Positions 34,928-43,864 are shown, counted from the first letter of the stretch. The stretch: DNA of 64,000 bases from Spongiibacteraceae bacterium (GCA_028280715.1 JANQLG010000026.1:1-64000); one strand, 5' to 3'. A program made the numbers and translations. The notes: generated by a model from the sequence alone, not told the origin.

Positions 34928-35830
34928 ATGGATAAAATCAATATTTGTATATGCACGTATAAAAGAGGCGCTTTACTTAAAAAGTGTTTGACTAGCCTCT
35001 ATGAGACAGAGCTACCAAAAGATGTCTCTGTTAGCATTACAGTCATTGATAACGATGACAAACAATCAGCAAGAATCATAGTAGATGAATTATCTGCAAC
35101 CAGCCCACTCCCAACTCACTACTTCTGTGAGTCTAAAAGAGGAATACCCTGCGCTCGCAATAGAGCAATAATGGAAACTCAAAAAATAGGGGCAAACTAT
35201 CTTGTTTTTATTGACGATGACGAGTGGGTAACAAAAGACTGGCTAATACACTTATATAGCTATTGCATCAAAAAAGGAGGTAAGGTTGTAGTATCTGGTG
35301 ATGTAATTCCTGAAATACCCGCTGAAACGCCGAATGAAATCAAACCTTTTTTATATCGAGAAAACAAACATCCTACAGGTACAAGCTTAACCTCCTGCGC
35401 CACCAACAATGTTCTTATGCCTACATCAATTTCAAAAGACCTGGATTTATGGTTTGATGAAAGCCAACCCTACTCTGGCGGAGAAGATACAATTTTTTTC
35501 AGCACCGCTAATCGTTTAGGCATAAGAATTGAAAAATGCACCGAAGCGATTGTAAAAGAACACATCCCAGTAGAACGCACTAAAATAAAATGGCTAGCTA
35601 ATCGAAAATTTTGGGTCGGCACAGTAAACGCTTGGAGAAAACGCCAGAAAGGCAAGCTATGGATAAATATTTTTATTTCATCTTTTACTCAATTGTTATG
35701 GCACAGCTTGTTAATACCAATAATGTGGCTTACTAGACAAAAAACCAAGAGAAACAAAGCCATATTAAAAGTCAGCAGAGCTGCTGGTGAGGTTTGTGGC
35801 CTCTTTGGTTATCGAATAAAAAGCTATTAA
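34928..35830 (+). CDS. GT2-family glycosyltransferase
   Basis: 300 residues from ATG 34928; the longer frame starts at TTG 34916 and is less likely. INICICTYKRGALLKKCLTS (nucleotide-binding start), NYLVFIDDDEWVTKDWL (DxD metal site), and PYSGGEDTIFFSTANRLG (acidic catalytic region) are clear. A C-terminal hydrophobic segment (FISSFTQLLWHSLLIPIMWL) suggests membrane association. Likely adds a sugar to the LPS core or a surface glycan. Converges on the WaaL-like gene with a 38-base gap. Confidence 0.88.
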   Translation: MDKINICICTYKRGALLKKCLTSLYETELPKDVSVSITVIDNDDKQSARIIVDELSATSPLPTHYFCESKRGIPCARNRAIMETQKIGANYLVFIDDDEWVTKDWLIHLYSYCIKKGGKVVVSGDVIPEIPAETPNEIKPFLYRENKHPTGTSLTSCATNNVLMPTSISKDLDLWFDESQPYSGGEDTIFFSTANRLGIRIEKCTEAIVKEHIPVERTKIKWLANRKFWVGTVNAWRKRQKGKLWINIFISSFTQLLWHSLLIPIMWLTRQKTKRNKAILKVSRAAGEVCGLFGYRIKSY

Positions 35831-35868
35831 ATAACTACTTATATTGACTAACCTTAAAGACCACAACA

Positions 35869-37101
35869 TTATATCGCAGAACGCTTTTCAGTATGATTAC
35901 TCGCTAGAATTAGGCACAAGGGCAACCAATAAAAAAACCATATATGATGGGGTTTAATCAAAGGTTGCTGGCCGTTAGTCAGTAAAAATATTACACCCAT
36001 AACAAACCAAGCCACTATTGGCAATTTACTTTCTTCTTTTTTAAGCAGCTGGATACAACACCAAGCAATAAAACTTATCTGCGCAAGCAAAAATAATACA
36101 CCTATCAACCCACCATAACGCATAGTATCGATTACAAAATTATGTGCGTGAGAAGCGAACTCCTTATCATTTAGCTGAAGTTTAATAAAATTACCCACAC
36201 CATGACCAAAAAACAAATGATCTCTCGCCTGCTGTATAGAAAAGCTCCATAATTCGAGTCGAATAGAGTATGAGTATGCCCTATCTAAAAATGGCACTCG
36301 ATCAAAATACAACCCGAACCCTAAAAAAACAGTTAGCAACAACACTGAAACCGGCACTAAAAACTTTAAATGCGTTTTTGCACTACCGTGGAACAACAAC
36401 CATAACATTACAACAAAAAAGAATATTAGCGGCACTTTGCTCCGAGTAAGAAACACCACCATCAACGACACTAACAAACTCGCCAACAAAATCCATTTCC
36501 AATTCGAAGGCCACTTCACCAATCCGTATGCACAGAAAAATATATTAACTCCATATAATGAGGCAGTGACATTGATATCACTATTGACCGATATTCCGCC
36601 CAGTCTAGGCCACCGATTTTCAGCAATAGCTGTCGGTAAGTAGCTCCACAACGACAATATCCCAGTAAACAAGGCCAAAACAACAATAAATTTAATCAAT
36701 AATTGATCAACCTGGCGATAGCGACCAACAACCACTTGCACAGAAACCATTAAAAAAAACAGGAATGCTGCAGGCTTTATAAAATACCATTCATTGCGCT
36801 TGGGATTAAGCTCCCCTTCTCCAACCCAAAATACACTCACTGCCAAATAAATAATTGGCAGCAAATATATAAACCAAGCAAAGGAATTTAGCTGCACGCG
36901 GCGCAACCACACCGGCGCAGCAACAACAGCAGGTAGTAGCATCAATATATAAAACGCGCGAGCCACCCCGCCATAATCTGGAGAAAAATAGAATGCACCT
37001 ACTACCCAGAACAAACCCAACAATGCAAAGACACCGCAAACTCTCTCCAAAGTATCCCAATCAATCAAAGATCGATTTTGGTTTGTTGTAACTACTTCCA
37101 T
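35869..37101 (-). CDS. waaL: O-antigen ligase (WaaL-like)
   Basis: Polytopic inner-membrane protein of 410 residues from ATG 37101, with a GGGAAAG ribosome site; the TTG at 37122 is rejected. About 11-12 helices. The large periplasmic loop near residue 300 has FFGHGVGNFIKLQLNDKEF and ASHAHNFVIDTMRYGGLIG, the G-x-G and HAHN segment characteristic of the Wzy_C/WaaL family, whose His is essential in studied ligases. Neighbours are LPS-core genes and a GT25 gene, favouring ligase over polymerase; the polymerase candidate is at 16366-17586. Confidence 0.78.
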   Translation of the reverse strand: MEVVTTNQNRSLIDWDTLERVCGVFALLGLFWVVGAFYFSPDYGGVARAFYILMLLPAVVAAPVWLRRVQLNSFAWFIYLLPIIYLAVSVFWVGEGELNPKRNEWYFIKPAAFLFFLMVSVQVVVGRYRQVDQLLIKFIVVLALFTGILSLWSYLPTAIAENRWPRLGGISVNSDINVTASLYGVNIFFCAYGLVKWPSNWKWILLASLLVSLMVVFLTRSKVPLIFFFVVMLWLLFHGSAKTHLKFLVPVSVLLLTVFLGFGLYFDRVPFLDRAYSYSIRLELWSFSIQQARDHLFFGHGVGNFIKLQLNDKEFASHAHNFVIDTMRYGGLIGVLFLLAQISFIAWCCIQLLKKEESKLPIVAWFVMGVIFLLTNGQQPLIKPHHIWFFYWLPLCLILASNHTEKRSAI

Positions 37102-37219
37102 ACTACTTCTTTCCCAATTCAAACGACATTAGATGTTAGTAAACTTTGCTCAGCAGGCGTATGATCTTATAGTATTCACTTCTGTAAAACATCTATAAAA
37201 TAGCCAAGATCATCACATC

Positions 37220-38014
37220 ATGACCATTCACGCAAAAGTGATTTCCCTCAATACTGATAATCCAGTCGCCATCGAATTAGTAAACGAGCTGAATAGTGGG
37301 GATATACAAGCTGAATTAGTAAGCGCAATTGATGGTCGCAGACAGATGCCTGCCCTAGAAAGTGATGAGAAACTTAATCAGAAGAGTTCATTAATCAATC
37401 GCAAATCTGAGCTCACAGCAACGGAAGTTGGCTGCTACCTATCACACTATCGAATCATCAAAAATGCTTACCAGCAAGGACTGAAGCATATCTGTATTTT
37501 TGAAGATGACGTTGTCGCCGAGCCAAAGCTCAACCAAGTGATTGAGACAATATGCAAACTGGATGAGCAAAAACATATGGTGCGCCTAATGTCTTTGAAG
37601 CTCAGAAAACGCAAATTCATTGAGTCATTGTCCTCCGAACACAGCTTGGCCAGACCACTGCGCGGGGCACTAGGCACACAAGGCTATATACTCAACCGTG
37701 AGGGCATGAACCGTGTCATCAAGGCTGGTGCTAATATCTGCATGCCTATCGATAAATTTTATGACAGTTTCTTTTTATTCGGGCTGAATTGCTATTATGT
37801 AGAACCCCATGTGATCTATGAGCAAGATAGCAACTCTACAGTAGCTAAGCGTTATCAGGACCCCGACAAACGTCTTTGGGTCAAATTAGCCTGGCGAATC
37901 AACAAGCTGTATCGAAGCCTGATGCGGAAATGGCACTACGTTATTAATTATTCAGAATATAGTGGTGCGGAAGAACCTTCTGGAAACATTGGCAAAAGCG
38001 GTCGTATTCGTTAA
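37220..38014 (+). CDS. GT25-family LPS glycosyltransferase
   Basis: 264 residues. The family start KVISLNTDNPVAIELVNELN, ELTATEVGCYLSHYRIIKNA (conserved GC-SH segment) and HICIFEDDVVAEP (the EDD metal/nucleotide site) place it in GT25, which includes beta-1,4-galactosyltransferases of LPS core such as LgtB/LgtE. RLMSLKLRKRKFIESL and LRGALGTQGYILNREGMNRV complete the fold. Divergent from waaL with a 118-base gap and convergent with the YrbL-like gene 7 bases away. Specific sugar unknown. Confidence 0.88.
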   Translation: MTIHAKVISLNTDNPVAIELVNELNSGDIQAELVSAIDGRRQMPALESDEKLNQKSSLINRKSELTATEVGCYLSHYRIIKNAYQQGLKHICIFEDDVVAEPKLNQVIETICKLDEQKHMVRLMSLKLRKRKFIESLSSEHSLARPLRGALGTQGYILNREGMNRVIKAGANICMPIDKFYDSFFLFGLNCYYVEPHVIYEQDSNSTVAKRYQDPDKRLWVKLAWRINKLYRSLMRKWHYVINYSEYSGAEEPSGNIGKSGRIR

Positions 38015-38021
38015 AAAATAA

Positions 38022-38732
38022 CTAATCGATGGTACGCTTATCATCATCCATCCATCCGTGATAACCCCAATCACCCTGATTCCGTTTAATATCTAGCAGG
38101 CGATTTATAGTTGCGTCCAACCTCGAAGCCTTTCTCGCAGCTTTTCGTTTTGCCATTAAATTAGAATAATAACCGAGAGGAATAATATCGGGCCATCCCA
38201 AACCATCAATAACAACAAGTCGTTGTATTTTTTCTTCCTTTTGTTGAACAACAATATTATGTAGCAACAAGTTTCTAGAAGGCATACCGAGAGACTGCCA
38301 TTGTTGCTTAAAGCTATCGACTTTTACTTTTAATTCTTCTGTATAACCAAACTGCCATAGGTATTGTTTTAGTGTTAATGAAATCTTACCATCATCGTCT
38401 TTGATGATTTCACTGCAAAGACCTCGCTCCCAATCAGTTTCTACAAAGCCATAACAGCGAGGAATCAAAGCATAAGCTTCCTTACCTATTTGCTGATCAA
38501 TTCGTTGATAAACACGGAACTCTTCCTCATTATCATCGAAAAATTTTAGCGGCTTTAATGAAGCAGGAAATTTTTTTTCAGATTTTTTAATGGCAGGAGT
38601 ACGATCGGTTCTGGCAACTTTTATACAATTATCACTATTTCTCGGATCAACAAAACATAGCCGATTACCACCACGGGCAAAGGCATTATCTTCAGGTCCT
38701 AGCTGTAAAATAATTGGCTCCTCAGAAGTCAT
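38022..38732 (-). CDS. YrbL-family kinase-like protein in the LPS-core cluster
   Basis: 236 residues matching the PhoP-regulated YrbL family, a distant protein-kinase-like fold. Landmarks: FARGGNRLCFVDPRNSDNCI, then IKV (nucleotide-binding Lys), IPRCYGFVETDWERGL, DDDGKISLTLKQY, PSRNLLLHNIVVQ (catalytic-loop-like, N-x-x-L-H-N) and RLVVIDGLGWPDIIPLGYY (DxG-like ID-G metal site). It starts one base after the GT4 gene and is last in the core operon. Pseudomonas carries LPS-core kinases (WaaP and relatives) at this position, so sugar-kinase activity on the core is a reasonable inference but unproven. Confidence 0.75.
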   Translation of the reverse strand: MTSEEPIILQLGPEDNAFARGGNRLCFVDPRNSDNCIKVARTDRTPAIKKSEKKFPASLKPLKFFDDNEEEFRVYQRIDQQIGKEAYALIPRCYGFVETDWERGLCSEIIKDDDGKISLTLKQYLWQFGYTEELKVKVDSFKQQWQSLGMPSRNLLLHNIVVQQKEEKIQRLVVIDGLGWPDIIPLGYYSNLMAKRKAARKASRLDATINRLLDIKRNQGDWGYHGWMDDDKRTID

Positions 38733-39776
38733 TTAGCGCTCGGCAGAAATATTAATAAATAAATCTGAATACTGATCAGTAATCACTTTTTTGCTATAGC
38801 TTTGGTAATACAGTTTATTGGCGTTATCTGCCAGTCTTTTTGCTGCATCAGGATCAACCAATAATTGTTGAATCGCATCGGCCAATGCCTTTTCATCATC
38901 AACTGGCGTAACTAATCCCGTTTCTCCATGAGTAATTAATTCACCGGGACCCTGAGAATTAGTTGCCACTATAGAACAATTATGAAGCCAGGACTCTACA
39001 ACAATGCTACCCAAACCCTCATGACGTGACGGACAGATAAATATATCTGCAGTTTTCATTAACGAGGCAATATCATTGCGCCAGCCGAGAAATCTAACTC
39101 TGTCAGATAAATTCAATTCTTCACATAATCGTTTTAATGCACCTTCCTCAGGGCCATCACCCGCTAACCACAAAATAGCATCATCAATTAAAGCTAATGA
39201 TTGCAGCAAAGTATCAAAGGCCTTATTAACATGAAGACGACCCGCTGCCAGCAATAAAGGTTTATCAGTTGGCGTATCAAAACTATCGCGAGCAATAGAC
39301 TCTACACTTTTTTCTTCGGCAAAATTGGGAATATGAAAAACTTTTTCAGCAGGCATTCCACCCTTGATTAAGTGATCGCAAATACCTTTGCTAATACCGA
39401 TCCAATAATCCGCATGACGATAATATTTTAAATCGTAGTAATGTCCGAGACGACAGATCAACTGATAGTCGCCATTTGGCGTTAAACTGCTGGCACGATT
39501 CATATAAGCAAGCACAATATCCGGCGCGACTTTTTTTAATGCCTGTCGATATTGCCAGTGATCGACAAAATCAAAACGACCACCAAAACGAAAAGTGTTC
39601 ACCTCAACTCCTGCCTGCTCAAGCCTTGGCACGCGAAACGAATTCGGCCGAGTAAAAGCATATTGCTGAAATTCTTCTCTCTCAGCTAAAGCACAAACCA
39701 TTCGAGTATAATAATTTTCAGCGCCACCAACTTCGGCTCCTGCGAGACTTTGTACAACTTTAATCCTGGAACTCAT
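38733..39776 (-). CDS. GT4-family glycosyltransferase (LPS core)
   Basis: 347 residues from ATG 39776, which overlaps the stop of the CgeB-like gene (ATGA); the GTG at 39791 is less likely. N domain: IKVVQSLAGAEVGGAENYYTRMV. C domain: LLAAGRLHVNKAFDTLLQSL, DRVRFLGWRNDIASLMKTADIFICPSRHEGLGSIVVESW (quoted in parts: FLGWRNDIASL, RHEGLGSIVVESW). E-x7-E is present as EGLGSIVVE. Part of a minus-strand run from glnE/ilvE through core genes. Acceptor unknown. Confidence 0.87.
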   Translation of the reverse strand: MSSRIKVVQSLAGAEVGGAENYYTRMVCALAEREEFQQYAFTRPNSFRVPRLEQAGVEVNTFRFGGRFDFVDHWQYRQALKKVAPDIVLAYMNRASSLTPNGDYQLICRLGHYYDLKYYRHADYWIGISKGICDHLIKGGMPAEKVFHIPNFAEEKSVESIARDSFDTPTDKPLLLAAGRLHVNKAFDTLLQSLALIDDAILWLAGDGPEEGALKRLCEELNLSDRVRFLGWRNDIASLMKTADIFICPSRHEGLGSIVVESWLHNCSIVATNSQGPGELITHGETGLVTPVDDEKALADAIQQLLVDPDAAKRLADNANKLYYQSYSKKVITDQYSDLFINISAER

Positions 39777-40792
39777 CGTGTTTGCAACCACACATAGTCA
39801 TGTGAAAAGGGTTGCTGCATTGATGCTTCAACAATGTACTGCGCATATAATTTATTATTCATCTGCGCATGAAAAAACTTATAGGCATTAGTCGCCCATT
39901 GTTGACGCTTAGCATCATCGTTATGGAATTCTCTGATTTTATTGACCAAATCGTCTGTAGAGGAAAAATACACAAGGCTCTGCTCAGGAAAAAGAGTATT
40001 AAATTCTGCTCTTTCATCAGTAAATACCAGCAGTCCATTACCGGCCATTTGTGCAATGCGCGCCGACGAATACCAGTGGTAACCCTCCTGGCGATTGAGA
40101 TTTAATCCCATTTTGCTGCACGCTAGAGCCAAATCGTAATCACGCCCCCAAACACCCGGCTGCCCATAATTTCCCGGTGTATAAAAACGCAGCTCATCGC
40201 CCACTAACTGTTTTATTGTTTCAACAATTCTTCCACGCTCCGTATAGGCTTCGGACTTGCTGCAAAAAATCAGGTCATTACTGAATTCCGTTTGCGCAGA
40301 CACATCAAATCGCTCCACACTGGGGTCGACCGGATTGGGCATATGATATAAGCGTGCACGCTTGCCCTTAAACGGCTCTAAGTCACGTTCACCTGTGGAA
40401 ACAAAAAACGCATCGGTGACTTCGCAACGATGCTCAATCTTGGCAAAATTTTCCGGCACAAATAATGGATCGTTATTACAACCAACAATTATCGTACTAG
40501 GGCAAAGCCTACGTGCTTCTTCCAGCGTTTTGTTCTCTATAATGTCGCAATGACCAACAATGATTAAATCAGGCTGATAGGCTTCAACAGTTTGCAGTAA
40601 ACGCTTATTAGCTTTATTAACACCTAGGTCGCGAATACCAAAGGGAGCTTCAAAGGTAGCCACATCTCTGTCACTAAAGGGCTGTACATGATGATCATTT
40701 TTAATCAGCCCATAAAATAACTTCTGTGCCCAGTTAACACGGGTATGGCCGTATTTTCTAAGCTGTTGATGGGCGATATGAATAATTCGCAT
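39773..40792 (-). CDS. CgeB-like glycosyltransferase (GT-B)
   Basis: 339 residues. RIIHIAHQQLRKYGHTRVNW opens the protein; VGCNNDPLFVPENFAKIEHR and FFVSTGERDLEPFKGKRARL lie mid-sequence. The C-terminal half has GLNLNRQEGYHWYSSARIAQ and AGNGLLVFTDERAEFNTLFP, the pattern of the CgeB/Glyco_trans_1_2 family in which a glycine/alanine-rich GN-GLLV segment binds the sugar nucleotide. Coupled to the next GT4 gene by a 4-base overlap. The upstream gap to the preceding GT4 gene is 88 bases. Donor and acceptor unknown. Confidence 0.8.
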   Translation of the reverse strand: MRIIHIAHQQLRKYGHTRVNWAQKLFYGLIKNDHHVQPFSDRDVATFEAPFGIRDLGVNKANKRLLQTVEAYQPDLIIVGHCDIIENKTLEEARRLCPSTIIVGCNNDPLFVPENFAKIEHRCEVTDAFFVSTGERDLEPFKGKRARLYHMPNPVDPSVERFDVSAQTEFSNDLIFCSKSEAYTERGRIVETIKQLVGDELRFYTPGNYGQPGVWGRDYDLALACSKMGLNLNRQEGYHWYSSARIAQMAGNGLLVFTDERAEFNTLFPEQSLVYFSSTDDLVNKIREFHNDDAKRQQWATNAYKFFHAQMNNKLYAQYIVEASMQQPFSHDYVWLQTR

Positions 40793-40880
40793 AGTGTTTA
40801 ATGTCTAACTAAAAAAATCGATGTTAACGAAGGGGGTTACATAAGTACATATTCGATGACAGCATATCTCTTTACTATTT

Positions 40881-42002
40881 TTATTTATCATTCGTTTTAT
40901 TTATCGCTATTGCTCGCTGATAAATATCCAGAGTAGCTTCTGCCTGTTTTTGCAAAGTAAAGCTACTATGTAAATGAATATCAGGTTTATTTGCCAACAG
41001 CGTTTTAACTGTTTCAGTCAGCGCTTCACTATCACCCAGCGGCACAAGCCCCTGCGGAAAACAAATCCTTAGCGACTCTGCGGGGCCACCGTATTCATAA
41101 CTCACCACTGGCACTCCCATCGCCAACGCTTCAATCACCGTTCGACCAAAGGGCTCGGCATGCTGGGAAAGATTGAACACTATCGAAGACATCGAATAAA
41201 TTTTATCAATATCACTTCGATGGCCGAGAAAGCTGACATGCTCGGTTAGCTGCCTTTTTGCTGCCTCATTTTTTAGTTCCTGCAGATAATTTTCCTTGCC
41301 CGGTGTTGCTCCGCCGACAATCACACCATGACAGCTAACACCTTGGCCAATGAGGTTATCCATTAGCTCAATAAACTGTAACTGCCCCTTCCAACGACTT
41401 AGCCTGCCCGGCATGAGCAATAGTGGTTTACCCTGAAGCTTGGGGCTAGATTGGAAAAAACGCGCTTTCCATTCCTCATCAGGGACCGCCTGAGAATTAA
41501 ACTGGCGAGTATCCACACCACGATGAATAATCGAAATTTTATCTTTATCAATCCTCGGATAATTGGTGAGGATGTAATCATAAACACATTGGGAAATCGC
41601 AATCACCTGATCACCATAGCCCATAATTTCGCTATAGCGATTAATAGAATACAGGCCGTGAAAAGTGGACACCAAGGCCGGACGCTCGACCTTTGGTAGT
41701 TTACGAATCGCCAACCACACCATCCAGGCAGGGACTCGCGAACGCACATGAATAATATCCGGTGATAGTTCCAACAACTGTTTGCGCAACGCACTCACTT
41801 TGAATAGTGAAGAGAGTGATTTTTTGTGAACAGGAAACTCAATATGGGTGGAGCTTTCATCCTCCAACTGTTTAACCAAACCACCGCCTGCCGACATCAC
41901 CAGCGACTCATGCCCACGCCGCACCAACTCGGCGGCAAAATCCACGGTACCGCGTTCAACACCGCCGCTGTTTAATTCTGGCAACACCTGCAGCACTTTC
42001 AC
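40881..42002 (-). CDS. GT4-family glycosyltransferase (LPS core)
   Basis: 373 residues: KVLQVLPELNSGGVERGTVD (2-21), HVRSRVPAWMVWLAIRKLP, STFHGLYSINRYSEIMGYGD, the donor-domain LLMPGRLSRWKGQLQFIELM, and HAEPFGRTVIEALAMGVPVV (E-x7-E). The start overlaps the ELM1-like gene stop by 4 bases. The HGLYS-N-YS segment resembles bacterial lipopolysaccharide GT4 enzymes next to Kdo-modifying genes. I cannot assign WaaG with confidence. Confidence 0.85.
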   Translation of the reverse strand: MKVLQVLPELNSGGVERGTVDFAAELVRRGHESLVMSAGGGLVKQLEDESSTHIEFPVHKKSLSSLFKVSALRKQLLELSPDIIHVRSRVPAWMVWLAIRKLPKVERPALVSTFHGLYSINRYSEIMGYGDQVIAISQCVYDYILTNYPRIDKDKISIIHRGVDTRQFNSQAVPDEEWKARFFQSSPKLQGKPLLLMPGRLSRWKGQLQFIELMDNLIGQGVSCHGVIVGGATPGKENYLQELKNEAAKRQLTEHVSFLGHRSDIDKIYSMSSIVFNLSQHAEPFGRTVIEALAMGVPVVSYEYGGPAESLRICFPQGLVPLGDSEALTETVKTLLANKPDIHLHSSFTLQKQAEATLDIYQRAIAINKTNDK

Positions 42003-42928
42003 GATGCCACCTTAGCCAGCACTTTATCTGAAAAAAAACGCTGCAGAATACTTTTTGCTACACGTTCAGCTTCCCGTAGCGGTTCACTTGTTGATGTCAT
42101 TGAAAACAGACCCGGCTGGCCCAACTGGCAAACGCGTTGCTCTTGAAGCAATTGATCAAGACCACGGCTGACCCGATTGTCGGCAAGCCTTGGTACTTTT
42201 AATACCCCAGTGCGCGCACCGCTGCTAAGGCTTTCGTAAACCATCGACACGCTGTCTTCCGTCACCCAGATTTGCCCACATTGACGGTAGTGGTCGAGCA
42301 ACCAACCACTATCGGTTTGCTCAAAGGGCACTACCTCGATAGTTGAAAGAGCATGATGATTTTCCGCCGCCGATGCCAAAGCATCAATGAAAGAGTCCGG
42401 CGTGCGCCTGGATGTGGTTAAGGTCCATCGAATCTGTTGATCCGCAGTTACCAGTTCATTCAACTGGCTAAGAATCGACTGATCAGACCAACCATAATGT
42501 TTGGAAGGGCCGCCTATTAATAACAGCCCTCGCCTGGGATTTGACTGCTCTGAAAGCGGTATAGGATTCATTGCACCGACTGTGTTAATCACTCGCCAAC
42601 CTTCGGGCACACCATCATGGCGCGGCAAAATACAGAGATCAAAAAAGAAACGAGGCAGCCAGGGTTTCATTATCACCACCAGCTTGCCACCATGCCGCAA
42701 ACGCAGCCTTAGCGCTGACAAGTGCGTATGACTGCCGGCAGCTAGAATTAAATCAGGAGCAGATTGAGTGCGCCATTGCTGCTGATCATTAATCGATAGC
42801 CACTGGCATTCTACTTCTTCATTGGCTGACTCTTCATTGCTGGACAAGGCATTAACAAGACCTTTTATCAACCCCTCCAGCTGGCGGCGATGGCCTGGCT
42901 TGTCGTCGGTAACGCACCACAGCTTCAT
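41999..42928 (-). CDS. ELM1-family (DUF1022) GT-B-like protein
   Basis: 309 residues matching the 'mitochondrial fission ELM1' family as found in bacteria: WCVTDDKPGHRRQLEGLIKG (4-23), DLILAAGSHTHLSALRLR, GLLLIGGPSKHYGWSDQSI, TTSRRTPDSFIDALAS, and QIWVTEDSVSMVYESLSSG, where E/S residues occupy a nucleotide-sugar-like site. The fold is GT-B-like; no enzymatic activity is firmly known. It lies between the lipid A acyltransferase and a GT4 gene with 0- and 4-base spacing, which points to LPS-core assembly rather than organelle-type fission. Confidence 0.8.
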   Translation of the reverse strand: MKLWCVTDDKPGHRRQLEGLIKGLVNALSSNEESANEEVECQWLSINDQQQWRTQSAPDLILAAGSHTHLSALRLRLRHGGKLVVIMKPWLPRFFFDLCILPRHDGVPEGWRVINTVGAMNPIPLSEQSNPRRGLLLIGGPSKHYGWSDQSILSQLNELVTADQQIRWTLTTSRRTPDSFIDALASAAENHHALSTIEVVPFEQTDSGWLLDHYRQCGQIWVTEDSVSMVYESLSSGARTGVLKVPRLADNRVSRGLDQLLQEQRVCQLGQPGLFSMTSTSEPLREAERVAKSILQRFFSDKVLAKVAS

Positions 42929-43864
42929 CTATTTAACACCCGCAACTTGATAGAGCTTGTGGCGGCCGTCGGGCTGGGTCTTAAAACGTTTATGAATCCA
43001 CATATACTGTTCCGGCGCCTTTCTCACAGCATTTTCAATAGCGAGATTAACCAATTCCGCGTCGCGTGTCTCATCACCGGTTGGGAAATCCGGCATCTCT
43101 GTGAGTTCCACGGTATAACCAGAGTTATCGGCATTGCGATAATGCGCCAACATGAGAATCGGCGAGTCATTCAATCGCACCATCTTCGACGTCGCCACAA
43201 TCGTCGCCGCCTGTTGACCAAAAAAGGGAACAAACACTGCACCCTTGCTACCAAAATCCTGATCAGGCGCGTACCAAACCCCTCTGTTCTGACGAAGGTC
43301 ACGCATCAATTCACGAAATTTTTTGCGATCGACCACCTTGGTAAAACGCGAGCGTTTTTTGCAAATCCAGTGATCCATCACGGGGTTGTTATGAGGACGA
43401 TAAACACAATCAAAGGGTACACCGGCAAAGGAAAACAACAAACCACCTAGATCCAATGTACTGAAATGAGCACCTAATAAAATAACGCCCTTACCTTTTT
43501 CAAGTGCTTGCTGTAGCAGGTCCTGGCCAATAATGGTGGTTCTGTTTCGAAAGGCCTGCTCATCACCCCAATAAGCCCAGGCAGTTTCAATAAAGCCAAC
43601 AGCATTGGCTTTAAACACATTTTTTACTAATTGGTTTTGTTCACAGGGTGAGAGCTCAGGAAAACAGAGCGAGATATTCACTTCGGCAATTTTGCGTCGC
43701 CTCGATGCCAATCGATAAATCAGGCTACCGAGACCGCGACCAAAGGCCAAACCGGCTTTAAAGGGGAGAAAAGCGAGCAGGCGCAAAAGGCCGACCACCA
43801 ACCAGCCCTGCAATTTTTCGGTACGCGACTGACCGCGACGCTTGGAACGATTACCCTTAGCCAT
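42929..43864 (-). CDS. lpxL: Lipid A biosynthesis acyltransferase (LpxL/HtrB family)
   Basis: Inner-membrane late acyltransferase that adds a secondary acyl chain to Kdo-lipid A. 311 residues from ATG 43864; the TTG at 43885 is rejected. A basic N-terminus and hydrophobic helix (WLVVGLLRLLAFLPF) precede LLGAHFSTLDLGGLLF with the H-x4-D catalytic motif (about residues 132-137), YRPHNNPVMDHWI, and GVWYAPDQDFGSKGAVFVPF, all typical. LpxL versus LpxM/LpxP is not decided by sequence; the gene directly precedes the ELM1-like gene and follows ilvE. Confidence 0.9.
   Translation of the reverse strand: MAKGNRSKRRGQSRTEKLQGWLVVGLLRLLAFLPFKAGLAFGRGLGSLIYRLASRRRKIAEVNISLCFPELSPCEQNQLVKNVFKANAVGFIETAWAYWGDEQAFRNRTTIIGQDLLQQALEKGKGVILLGAHFSTLDLGGLLFSFAGVPFDCVYRPHNNPVMDHWICKKRSRFTKVVDRKKFRELMRDLRQNRGVWYAPDQDFGSKGAVFVPFFGQQAATIVATSKMVRLNDSPILMLAHYRNADNSGYTVELTEMPDFPTGDETRDAELVNLAIENAVRKAPEQYMWIHKRFKTQPDGRHKLYQVAGVK

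Noticed and set aside
34588-34935. Plus-strand 115-codon open frame
   Set aside because: Overlaps the methyltransferase-like gene in another frame; the main frame has the SAM motifs.
42890-43450. Plus-strand 186-codon open frame
   Set aside because: Antisense to the lipid A acyltransferase gene, which has its full catalytic motifs.
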